In this document: in pieces, positions 24,700 to 36,900 of the stretch | Numbering within the stretch: the first letter of the stretch is position 1 | How the letters are laid out: each line of letters begins with the position of its first letter | DNA from: Metopolophium dirhodum | Lineage: Eukaryota > Arthropoda > Insecta > Hemiptera > Aphididae | Length of the DNA: 64,000 nucleotides | Direction of reading: 5' to 3' | NCBI RefSeq assembly: GCF_019925205.1 | Contig: NC_083566.1 | Span: 33,046,001-33,110,000 of the forward strand | Notes under the pieces: generated by a model | The model's database searches: none | What the model saw: only the letters and a program-made list of their open reading frames with translations | Told to the model about the DNA's origin: nothing | Position numbers and translations under genes: made by a program

Positions 24700-27580
24700 A
24701 TTTAGTTAACCAACAAAAATAAAAACAAGTACTGGGGCATCCTTGAAGGTTAGTTCAAATCGAGTAAATTCTTAGAAAGTAGTAATAGGTACAAACATTT
24801 ACATTTTCATTTATTTTTATGACCATGGCTACTGTTTTTTTTTTATTTTCTGTATAATATAAATGCAATTGTTGTGGCTTTAATAAATTCTTAAAAATGC
24901 CAAAATATTTAAATATATATCCAAGCGGATTAATTTTGTTTTAAATTTACAAATATTTCACATTGTGGTGCAAAAGTTATCAGAGTATTATATTGGATAC
25001 GTAAAATCAGACGTGATTTACTTCCAATAAAATATGTTGAAAATTAATTAAATGAGTTATTATAAAACTTTTAGACTTGAGTTGTAATTAAAACGAAACA
25101 TCGTCAACATCGGATCATGACGGAAATTAGTCTTAATTTTTCAAAAAAAAAAAAAAGTTAAATTAATTAATGTTGTACAAAAGATGAATAATTTTCAAAG
25201 AAATGAGGCGGAAGAAGTGTCAATAACTTTAAGAGTAGGTATCTATTACATTGATTAAAATGCGTATATTCTACAGATACATATTTTTACGATACTCGCT
25301 ATATAAGTAGAATAATATTTATTCATTACGTGTTTACCTTGATCTGTTTCACTATATTATTTTATAAAAAATAATACGTAAGCACCTATAACACGTTGAT
25401 CACAGAAGTATCTATGTATAAAATATAAAGTGCAGAATTTAACTTGTGAATTTATTTATAGTCGAAATCCCTTCGATTTTTATTTGCTTAGAAAATTGTT
25501 TTACAATAATTGTGTTCAAACGATATCTCCATGATTTGTTATATACCAAGGAAAATCATTTTGAAAAATTTAAATAATTCATATACACATATATATAAAA
25601 AAAAAAAAAAACCAGAATAATAAATTTTACGACAAAGCAGAATTATACGGATGGACATAATATTATTATACCGGTTTCACATAATAATATGATCATCTAT
25701 TAGAATCACACAATGACCGGATCAGTCTGGTTGGCGGTCTCGGTATCGATTGGTTGAGTTTTCGTTTATAAAACGCGTATGCCATAAGAGGCTGTCACGA
25801 TAGAATTTATTGTCTCTGTCCATTTCGCACAGTTTACGCAGCACACGAACATGGGGTTCTGTATACTTTTGAAAACGCGAGGTTAACATGCGTTGGTGCT
25901 GCGATAGAATGGATCCATTAAAAACATAAAGAGAGAAACGTTGTATAAAATATCCTCTCGAGGGGTTTTTTTTTTTAATAATTTAACTTTATATAGCAAA
26001 CCGTGAACGTGTACACACTTTCTGCAGCTTCTCAATCATTAATGCTTGATACAAATTGTAGGCACTTCAAAACTCAAGTATTGAACGAATTCTGCAAATG
26101 CATGATGATATTATATTTATGTAACGTTTAGACATTTTTTATAAGTATATTCATGCGTTAGATAAAAGTACAGAAACCAATTTTATTATTAATAGTTAGG
26201 TATATTATGTGGAATGCCTGAAGCGCAGACAAAGACGATAAGACAATCTATAATACTGTATGCAGAGGAAGTCGTCTTTGTACTTCATGCAGTGTTCAAC
26301 ACTTCGAGGTCCACATAATTAATTATATATTTTACATTTAGGAGATTTTTTAAAACAACATAATATCTTGACAACTCGTACGTTAATAATAATAATTGAT
26401 TTTTTTTTATTTTTATTGAAGTAATCTACAATCTATACATAATCTTAGTATAATAAATTGGTTTGATGAGTGACGAGTAAGAATGATATGATAATAAGAT
26501 TAGGGAAGATACCCAGTATTTTAACACCCTATAAAATAAATAATTGATTTAAATTAAATAAAGTGCGAACGATTAGAGATAACGACCGAGATAAAAAATC
26601 AGATTGACGAATTCGAACAACAAGTTTAACGACACTAATATTAATGTATAGGTATTAATGCTGAATACTTATAAGTTATAAGTATAACCAAACGTATTTT
26701 TTCCTTGTTCCTTAAAACGTGATTAACGAGATTTTATAATGTGCTGTATCATAAATTATAAATTATTATAATTAATACAGCCATTATGAGTGTAGGATTC
26801 ACAATATAGTAATGGCACTGAAAAATTGTTTCTACTATATAATATAATAATAACGATGGGTGATACAACATTTTGATTTCAATACTAATAATTAATATAA
26901 TAAACGTATTAACTTCGTAGATGAAAAGTTAGTGTACAATTTTTTTTGAAAGGAATAAGTAATACTTTGCGTTAATAACAATAATAGTAATTAAAAAACA
27001 AAATAGAAATGTATAAATTGAAAGTTATAATATTATGAAATATATTATTTAAAAGTTAAATATTATAAAATATAAATTACTACATTACCTATTTATATGC
27101 TTTTGAGATATAATACATACAACATTTATGCATCTATAATAAATGTACACAAATAAATAATAATATAAAATGTGAATATTGATATATGTGGCCAATATAA
27201 AATGCCTATCGATGAAAACCGTTGTGAAATGGAAAAATTGTACCTATATCTTGTTCAAAAAAAAACCCACTAAAAATCGTCGAGTACACAATAGGTAGCG
27301 GATTTTCATATTGTACAATTGCATTAATTTCTCAAGTCCACTATCGCATTCATTTTTTAAATCCACTAAATGATACATTATTATGCACTTATAGTTGATC
27401 AACATTTTTATCGATGTATAATGAGAAACTCGGACATTTAATTAGAATAACTCTGTGTATAGTAATGTCGGATGTGTAGTAATAACGACGAATAACGATA
27501 TAGACGATAGTATGAATGTGTACTAATGACCGAGAAAATAGTTAACTACCTAATTAAAACAATTGCATACAATATCGATA
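24700..27580. other. Intergenic sequence with a possible TATA promoter near 25.77 kb
   Basis: Mostly AT-rich. At 25766-25776 a TATA-like TTTATAAAACG lies upstream of a moderately GC-rich stretch with an ATG at 25850 opening only a short frame (MGFCILLKTR). I cannot connect it to any downstream exon. A hairpin at 26204-26319 is listed separately. Confidence 0.35.
26204..26319 (+). other. Long imperfect hairpin, candidate structured or small-RNA precursor
   Basis: Outer arms ATTATGTGGA (26204-26213) and TCCACATAAT (26310-26319) are perfectly complementary. Inner arms ACAAAGACGA (26229-26238) and TCGTCTTTGT (26272-26281) are also perfect, and TGCCTGAAG pairs with CTTCATGCA with one mismatch. 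A small GTGTT-C-AACAC hairpin sits in the 3' arm. The asymmetric bulges are not ideal for a miRNA; a tiny MITE is the main alternative. Confidence 0.35.
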
Positions 27581-27589
27581 CGCGTTTAT

Positions 27590-28110
27590 CGATCGACCGT
27601 CGATTGCAGATAAATGCGCTGACGACGGATGTGCATCGTTTACAAACGACGTGACCGTCGGTTTAAATAATTAAACGCACACGTCTTGTGCCAGGAGGAA
27701 AAAAATCAGTCGACGATGAGCGGTGCTCGGCGACCTCGTGTCGAAACTTCCGATGTGCGGCGGCAACAGGTTGAAATATAAGTATGATATATCCATCCGA
27801 TAACGCACATTACGGAAAAAAATATACATAACATATTGCAGTATGAACATATTCTCGTTTTAAATTACCCGTCTTATCCGACTATATAAGACGAATACAG
27901 CGTACACGCGACTCACAAGTCGCCATAACCTAAACTACCTATGTCGATGTAACCAGCGTGGTAAAAATTATATCGTATTAAGTACCTGTACACATAAATA
28001 GTACAAAAACTCTGTCGCGGCGGCGGCGCGTCTGCCAACATGTTGTCGTCGACCTTGCCTCGAGGGCGACGACGGGTGGCGTGGTCGCCCTGATGCCAAC
28101 AGGAGAGGGG
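27590..28110. other. GC-richer CpG block, possible unannotated promoter or 5' exon
   Basis: Two GC-rich patches stand out in AT-rich DNA: 27590-27775 (an ATG at 27717 opens MSGARRPRVETSDVRRQQ) and 28015-28100 (an ATG at 28040 opens MLSSTLPRGRRRVAWSP). Both frames end within 22 codons and no domain is seen. Base composition suggests regulatory or 5' untranslated sequence. Confidence 0.25.
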
Positions 28111-29149
28111 ACAGAGACGAATAAAAATACAACTTAAATTAACATATTAGATATTTTTAATATAACCTTATTATAATAAACTGAAAAAACAAAAAAATCA
28201 CCGTCATCGACTAATAGGTACCTATTATATATAGGTATAATAACTATTATAGGACGTGCATTAATTTATTAAACTCAAACCTCCGAGTGCTCTAGAACAT
28301 AATATTATAATGCTTTTTCAAACACATATTCGTTTCTATTATATCAAAGAAAAATTAAACTTTTACTTTGGTTTTTTTTTTTTACTTTTGAGTGCATTTT
28401 TCGTGTCATTATATTTGCGCCACTATACCGTAGTATTCGAATGACGAGAGGGACAGTCGTATAGATAAACAATCTCTAGTATAGAGTCGACAAAATTACA
28501 AATAAGATATTATTAAATATTTTGTATTCACGGCCCACATTATAATGATTTATCATTGTAATAAATTTCGAATTATCTAGTGTTTATTTCAACATAATTA
28601 ATGTTAGGCTAATAAATGTTTATGTGAAAAAAAATATTTTTTACACGATAAATACCCATATAATAAGTACACATAACTATATAATTCCAAGCATAGGATT
28701 ATTTCAATTTTTTTGTGATAATTTTAGTACATTAATTAATCGGCGATAATAATATTATGCACGCAAATATACGCGATGTTGATGCAGCTCCACGATCTCC
28801 ATCACGACTGCGACTACACGCCATAAATATATTACATATAGGATGGTAATATGAATGCATCATAATATTATCTAAAATACCTAAGTCCTACATATTACCA
28901 CATACGATATTATTACGTTATATACCAGCGGTACTACCCATTTAAGAAGAATATATAATATATAGGGTAAACTAACAAGCATGCTCGCAGTGCTCACCGG
29001 TACATAATATCCTTTAATAATGAATTTATTCAAATTTCGATTTTTAATATTTTTAAATACAAAACGGGTAACGTAGCAGACCTGACTCGGGATATGTTAG
29101 ACGTACAAACATTTTATTTATGTTATTTCGTTGGGATATAATTGTCATT

Positions 29150-29290
29150 TTAAGTTTTATAAATTACATCCAGCATAATATGATGTCCATTTTGTTCGCA
29201 GCACAAAGCAAGGCGGTCCAAAAAGTTCGAGTGAACGCGCTGAAGCAAGACATCGTTAATTGATGCACTTTCTGCTCTTGTTGCATTTTT
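29150..29290 (-). pseudogene. Degenerate C-terminal end of a DDE-type transposase
   Basis: On the - strand, reading towards 29150, one frame gives AESASINDVLLQRVHSNF then LDRLALCCEQNGHHIML and a TAA. This resembles the end of Tc1/mariner-like transposases, where (L..V)..N...R...C...NG.H.. precedes the stop. An overlapping 84-codon frame in another register is longer but shows no family feature. No catalytic core is present, so assignment to a family is tentative. Confidence 0.4.
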
Positions 29291-29660
29291 TTGCGCGAAA
29301 ACACGGAGACCGCTCCATGATGGTGACTAAATGACATTTTCCGACGGATCCAATGATCTCTTCCAGACTTGGTCTTATGAGACCTCCTCACTCCTATCCT
29401 GCATTGAGAAAAACCCATCTACTTTTGGCCCTATTCCCATAACCTATACCCTATATATACTAGAAGACTATATTTTCACATAGTACTTAGATTTATTTAT
29501 ACCATTTAAAGAATAGACTGTGTAACTTCAGTTTTTCAAATGAAAATCGCCCTTTTTTCTTATAGATTGACTTTTTTGAAAATGTCGATGAGTCCAAATC
29601 GAAATTCAAACCAGTAATTTTTTAGTTATCTCACTTTGTATAGTACAAGAAAATAGGTCC

Positions 29661-29968
29661 CCGTGAACAGTGGTGGATTTAACGGTTGTTTAGTTGGCAA
29701 ATGCGACGAGGCCACTCTCCTAATTATTATACTGTGGCCCGCCTAAATTATAAAGTTAATTTTTTTTTTTTTTTACCTCAAAAAAATAAATACATTTTAT
29801 ATTGCAAATTGCAATATCATTTACCATAGGTACGTTCATTTTGGTTATAAATGTTAATAAATAAAAACAACAATTTCGTAAGTACCTATAATGCTACTGA
29901 TACGTTTTGTACGAGGGCCCTCTTATGGATTTGCCGACTTTATTTCAATCCTTAAATCTGCCGTGAAC
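29661..29968. mobile_element. Short hAT-like element flanked by CCGTGAAC
   Basis: The direct repeat CCGTGAAC occurs at 29661-29668 and 29961-29968. Between them, the left end reads AGTGGTGGATTTAAC (or CAGTGGTGG if the preceding base is included) and the right end, reversed, reads CAGATTTAAGG. Subterminal GGCAAATG/GGATTTGCC and GAGGCC/AGGGCCCTC also mirror each other. An 8-bp duplication with a CAGTGG-type end fits hAT. The 292-bp body has no transposase; a poly-T/A run lies at about 29760. Confidence 0.6.
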
Positions 29969-30539
29969 CATGATTATAGGTTTGAAAGATATGTGGGAGT
30001 CGTGGTTATATTTTGAAAATTAGAGTAATTAATATTAATCTATTCACATCTAATAATCTGTAAAAGTTTTCAGAGTATAATAAGTGCTCGATTAAAATAA
30101 ATTACATTCATTTTATATTTTTGTTAAACCATCGTTAAGGACTATTATGTTCAGTACTTATATATACGTTTTGATAACTATACTGGTTCGAATATCGATT
30201 CCTATACTTACGTGGAATTATAAAAAAAAAAAAAAAAACCATCTGCATTGAAATGTATACACACGGTAAAAAGGGTTGGTTCTCATTTGAAAAAAAAAAA
30301 AATGATTTCGTACGCGTGTCATGAAAAACGGTAGAATAAAATATCTGACAATACGAGTCCTCGAGATCCTATATATATATATATATGATAATAATATCCT
30401 ATACCTACAGACTTGAAGAAGTAATATTATAATTCAATGAAAGGATGTCCGTCGACGGAGTAAAAAAAAAAAAAAAAAAACGGGGGTGAGCATATCATAA
30501 TGACATACATTATAGCAGACGAATCACTCTGTATAATAC

Positions 30540-30923
30540 AATAGTGTAGTATTATAAGCCTGCCTACAACACCGTTGTATCATTATTGGTATACCTACTC
30601 GGGCGAGATGGAAGAATGTTGTTCGGATCATCTCTCGCGTTATGCAACTTTTGATTATTTTTATGGCGGGCAGCATAGTAATATTATGTTGTATTATAAT
30701 AGTCGTGTGCGTATTATATTATTATCGTACGCGGCGGTCCTTCCTCGTCGTCCCACCGCCGCCGCCGCCGCCGCCGCCGAAGCAGCAACGCCGGCCGAGA
30801 GACCGTCGTCGGTCGCGACGAGCACGCGCAGTGCGTTTTTGTCGCTCCGACCGATCCTTCCGAATGCGTCCGGCGCACGTTGCAATATCGATATTATAAT
30901 TATTATTGTATTACGGCCGCGTT
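30540..30923 (+). promoter_or_regulatory. Probable promoter / 5' leader of the obstructor gene
   Basis: The sequence turns GC-rich just before the signal-peptide ATG at 30924. It includes a (CCG)n run (about 30756-30779) and CpG-rich DNA after an AT-rich upstream. An upstream open frame beginning at 30642 encodes a hydrophobic stretch (VILCCIIIVVCVLYYY), a polyproline run and arginines; it overlaps the CCG repeat and is more likely leader sequence than a gene. No definite initiator was identified. Confidence 0.4.
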
Positions 30924-33900
30924 ATGTTTCGCGTACTCGTCGTCGTCGCGGTCATCGCGGCCACGTCGGTCATTTATGCAGGTCAGTTATTATTATTATT
31001 ATATAATATTATGTAGTGTATGGCGTACGGGCACGGGGAGACTTCCGTGACATTATTATTGTCGCAAAGTCTCGGGGCATCGAAAATTCGCGTCAAAGAC
31101 AATTCCGTCAGACAGAACCGAACGAATTCGGTTCCGGTTCGGTTTGGTTCTGAAAAAACTCTCGTTGGACGGGCAATCTCGTCAGAATACGGGATTCCGG
31201 TAAATGGAAGTTTCGCTGCATCACGATGTTACGTCCAATCCCACATCGTTTACAGCCGACACGGGTCTGATAATAATATTATTGTGTCAAGTGTCACCTG
31301 CGACCGAATATCGCTGTCATCGCTGTTGGCGCCCATAATGTATAAGCGACGGGGTGACCGATCGGTATTATTCTTACGATTCTCGCCGTCGACGAAATCA
31401 CACTCTGTAGAAAATACGCGTCGTCGCAATAGGTGTAGGTGCCTACGTAATTAGTATAATAATAATATGTACATATAGGTACGAGCTATACGCGATTGGC
31501 GGACGCTGCGACTGCATCGGTCCCCTCCGAGTGGGGCGATCGCGCGCGTTTTAATTTTAATCGCGTTTTGAAATATAATAATAATAATAATAATATATTA
31601 TATCATTTAAAAAAAAATACCAAAACGATAAAATATGTGACTCGGTCACTGGTGGTGGTGGTGGTGGTGGCGGAGACGACGCGGATCACAAAATTATAAT
31701 ATCGGCCGTAACAGATGCGTTTCGTAATAGGTCGTAGTATCGCGCGTGTTCTGCAATAATAATAATATCATTTCGTATCAATCCCGTTTGGGCGGCTGCA
31801 GGACTGTAATTTTGCCGGATTACGTGTTCGGCGGACGGTCGCGCACAACACAAAATATCATAATACCTATGCGTGCGATGTTTTCGTGTAAAACGCGGCG
31901 GCGGCGGCGGCGGCGTCGTCGTCGTCCTTTTGAAAACTATTTATTTTTTTTACTGTTCACGTGCCGCGTACGACTGCAACACTCTCGGAGTATTCGCACA
32001 TCGATCATCGATTAAACGGTCTTTGCGACGTTGTTCACACGCAAAACGTACGTTTGCCGTATTAATGCACGTATAATAATAATAATAATAATAGTAATAA
32101 TATATTACCGATATAATATTATAATATGTGTGTATTCTCGAACGCTCGCGGTTTTCGATTATTTAAGACTTTCACATTCAGATTGTTCACATTATGCTTC
32201 ATCTGCTCATCTATCAATTCTCGATCGGTTCGCGTGCACCCATGCGGCGTTGCACGTTGTATTCGTGTTTCGTTTCAACCGTACCGCATAATAGGATTTT
32301 ATTAATATCATTTCCACGCGGACGACCCATATTATTGGTATCCTTATGACGACGCGCACGACCATAATATTATCACATCGACAAGAAATAATTTTCAACA
32401 AAATTCGTTTTATTGCACCGTTATAATAGGTCGGCCGCAGGTTAATACGTAGTTTTGTAAACACAATGCAACATTTTAATAACGGCGCAACATATTATAT
32501 AGAACGCGGTTTAGTGAAGTAATAATAATTGCACCGCATTTGCCGCATTTGGTCGATGTGCATCGTTATTATAACATTTCAAAAGGATCAGCGTGCGAGT
32601 GTCTATTCTCCAGCAATAACTATAAAATATAATTATACGCAATTTCTTAATATTGCGTAGGAAGCATATAATAGGACATTAGGATTGAAATTGGACTTCT
32701 GAAACATTATAAATCGCGATTAGGTGATGCACTCCGGTGTTTCGTGGGAGTCGTAGACAATATAAAATATGATCCATTATAGTTTGTCGTAATTTTCTTT
32801 CTTGTAGTCTGTATGGCCAACATTTGCATTCATAAGAGCTCAGTATGATTAAATACGTCATAATAAAATATGACATTGTTTAAGTAAACAATTTCTTTTT
32901 CCGAACAAAAAGAAGATGAATTACACACATGGCTTGTAATAAATCATTCGTAAAAAAATGAATTTGTCGAGGAAAGTCTATTGATTTTAAAATAAAATCT
33001 CAACATTAATGTAATAAATAATAATATATAAATTAATCTACTTTAACTACTTTTGAAATTGTTTGTTTAAAAAAGCATAACAAAATAAATAAAAACAATA
33101 TTAATTCAAAATAAAAGTTTGAAAAAAATGATTATTTATTTAATCTCGCTCCTTAAGTAGGTACCTATTACAAATAAAAGTCAATAATATCTAGGATAAA
33201 TTAAGTGCGAATAATATTGTAACAACGATAAATCACACTTTTATATTTATTGATAATCCATCATTGTTTGTCGTAGGTATATACATGGACAAAAATTAAA
33301 AATTTCATATGGTTGCACTTTCAATAGGCATTGAAATCGTTAAACAGCATAGAACAATTACATCTGTAGTGGTATAACTGTATCACTGTAATATTGTGTC
33401 AGTAAATCAAAACATGATTTACGCTGTTATTGACGAATAATAAGGATCGTAGGTTGGAATAAAATGTTTATTTGTTATAAAAATAAACATTTTTTTATCG
33501 AACAGCTAAATAAGCCCTTACATGGAGTTAAAAAAAATACGAGAACAATATGATCAATCTGTCCAAGGTGAAAACTGACTGATTCAGAGGGGTTTTCAGA
33601 GAAATTGAACGTAGGTATACTGAAATTTCACTTGATCGGTATTTTATCGTTGAAGCTTTAAAAGCTTCCAGGCGTGGAATATAATGTATTATAATTTATT
33701 AGCCAAACGTGATTCTTTAAATTCGCAAGGACAGTATTTCAATCGGATAATCGATATCGCCCAAGGACGAGGTCCTTCGAGATAATCATTAAAAGGCATC
33801 ACTGGCCATTTGCCCAAAACACGACTGCAAGACATTCCGATCACAACATTATAAGACAAAAACCTTAACCTTTAACTTTTAAAATCAGTTATAGTTTTTT

Positions 33901-36900
33901 CAAATCTGGCATTATGTCTTCTTACTCGTCCACATCACGCAACGGAGATGAAACGTTTGACTTTTCTGACGGCAGTTGTATACGAACATTAGAATTAAGT
34001 CGTGTACACCTATTATGTACAAACGTCTATATTATTACATTTTCCCATAACTTTTCTACCAATAATAATATTATAATTGTCGGCGTTAATTATTGCGTTA
34101 TTCCCTCTTGAAATGTATAAGCCACCGTGCGTGGCGTGAACTCTCTCCGTGTATAATATTATGAATGTTATGGTAAGCTAAATATGGCATTATAATATCA
34201 TTGGGTAGTCGAACGACGATCATGATATACCTAATCGTGTAGAATTCCTCACTGGCAAAATATACATTTTTCATTCAGACACGTCCGGCTGGTAAGCATT
34301 ACACGTATTAATAGTGTTATCGGTACCGATACCGTAGTCTCGGTCACTTACATTCTATGGACGTAGTTTTCGCGCACAATTTTCGACGATTTTATCTAAC
34401 CGTATAATATTATATAATATGTGTGTAATATGAGTAGCATTTACCGGGCAAAGAGTCGTTTAACTATAGTATCGTAATACATCCGTAATTAGGGTAAAAA
34501 TACACTTCGTCCGATATTACTTATTTGGCAACTGTACGCGTATTATTTTCCCTTTCGTGAGGGATCTTATAACCACGATTATAGGACTGGTATATCGGTA
34601 TGACAACGGTATATCCTCCGAAATCGGCAGGCTGTAAAATCGAAAGAATGAAAAATAGCAGATATAACAAGAATAAATACTAAGTATACAATCTCTTAAA
34701 AAGTACGGCGTGTTTGGACACATAATTACGAAGTTCGTGGTGGCCGTGTCGACTAGGGAGGTGCGAGTGTGTGAATGAAAATCCGAAAACAGTGGTAAAT
34801 TTAGATGTGACAGGGGTCTCAAAATGACGGCCCGTATAGACAAATCTTGTCCGTACCGCAGACAACATATTTTTATTATATTTTATTCTTTAAATTACTA
34901 TAGTATTTACGGTGAATTAAATGAGGTTTTCGTATTATTTTTCGACTTCGCCCTTGCGCCATTATTGGTCGAACAATATCGTGATCATTGAATCTTGACA
35001 GCCCTCGAAAACATTCCGAATTCCTTATGTGCGCCCCCCAAAAATATTATATGGACATACATAGGTATACCTATATTATAGGCGTGGAATCTTCCAAAAA
35101 AAAAAAAACATATCGTATCGACAAAATACTCATATCTCACGCCGGGCGACGTCCGCCCAGACGGCACAGCCATCATTCGGATCGAATACCCACAACTCTT
35201 AATTCGGATCACACAAACGCGCTTTCTTCTTCTATAGTCGGGCAACGGACGACGACGACGACGACGATAATCGGGCGAGCACGGACGCCGTTTTTGCGTT
35301 TTTTGAATCGCGCAAGGCACACCACGCACACGCATTATTTGCACGTGACCGCGAGGGTCGTTATAATATAAGCGACTGTATCATTAAATAATGTGAACAA
35401 AACCGCGAGCTCATCCTCGCCGGAGCCGCCGCCGCGTGATTACCTCGGGCTGAAATCCCGACCCGACTCTAACCTCCGACACTCGTCTGCAGTCTCCCCT
35501 TTTAGTCGTCGCAGCGGCCGCACCCCACCCCCACCCCCTCCACCCGGAGAGCACGACACGGAATCGTCTCGGCGCGCCGTTGCGCAACGTTCCGCCGCGA
35601 ACCTTTCGCGGATCTTGTCACGCGGCGGGCGCAAATGCGTCTATTGTCGGTCTCGTCCGATTCGAGACGCGCAACGAAATATATTATAATAATAGATTGT
35701 ATATTCATTACATCGACGAGCGACTGTATTATATTATGATAATACTTTATTAAAAATAATATGATAATACATTATTCGCATCATCCCACGCCGTTATTGT
35801 ACGCCAGCTGTTGCTCGCCACCCGCAGTCGAATAACGACCGAGAGCCAGCGCCGAAATTCCGCGAATGAACTATACTCGTCGAGCATCGTCGTCGGATTT
35901 GGTTGTACCCGCGACTTCCGGCGCGCCATAGTTTTGCCCGTCGACACAATATGTGTGTGTGTATTAATAACATAGATAATACATAATGGATAGGCCATAT
36001 TGGTTATTAGACGTTCTTCGATCTTCTGTCTCACACAGCAAAAGAGTTTACATTCCATGATATTTCAAAAATATCCTTCCATGAAAATAAATTGAAATTT
36101 GAATTTTTTATAACAGAAGTGAATATGTCGTAGGCATATAGTCAAAACACTAAAAACAGGCATTTTATTAAATGATGGACTGGTTATTAACGAAAGTTAA
36201 ACTTCAATAATTAACACTTCAAGTAACAAAAGAAAACGTATAACAATTAAGACTTAAGTCCACGTTAAACGCACGATTCAAATCGCAAAATGCAAGTGAT
36301 ATATAATATCGGTTATCACTTATCAGTGTTCTGTGCTATAACACGCATGGCAAAACACACAAACAATGGAAGAAAAGATAATTTTTTTGCTGAGTAGGAT
36401 AGAAGATACGATTTTTATATTTCTGTCTCTCTTCTTTATTCGGGAACGCTGCCCGCTATGTAACTAGTATACACAGGGCCTATCCATTATGTATTATCTA
36501 TGATTAATAAGTATTGAAACGCCAATAATATATCTGTATGGGTATGTGTACCTAGGTATTTGATGGTTGTGGGTGTGCGTATTCATACCACACGGACGAC
36601 TTTGGGTGCACCTACGGTATATAGGTATACCACAAGAATCGAGCGGTCAAACCGAGGGGATAAAAGTTAAATACATTACTATACTGTAGTAGTATTTTCC
36701 AAAAGCGTTCCGCGAATGCATTCCTCGTTGGAAATTTATAATTTTAAATTATTATAATATACTGGAATTAATATACTAAGACTACAAAGTCTACGCGTAT
36801 ATAAAATAATAATGTACGTTCGTATGGAGCTCATCAACTACTTATCGACTACAACTGAACCAATTGGCACCAAATTTTGCACACATATTCTTTGATACTC

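Noticed and set aside
30575..31454. 143- and 144-codon + frames around the obstructor first exon
   Set aside because: Composition-driven frames in CpG/triplet-repeat DNA, with no domain and conflicting with the signal-peptide exon.
34985..35371. 119- to 127-codon frames on both strands
   Set aside because: Open on both strands at once because of CpG and (GAC)n composition; no family feature.
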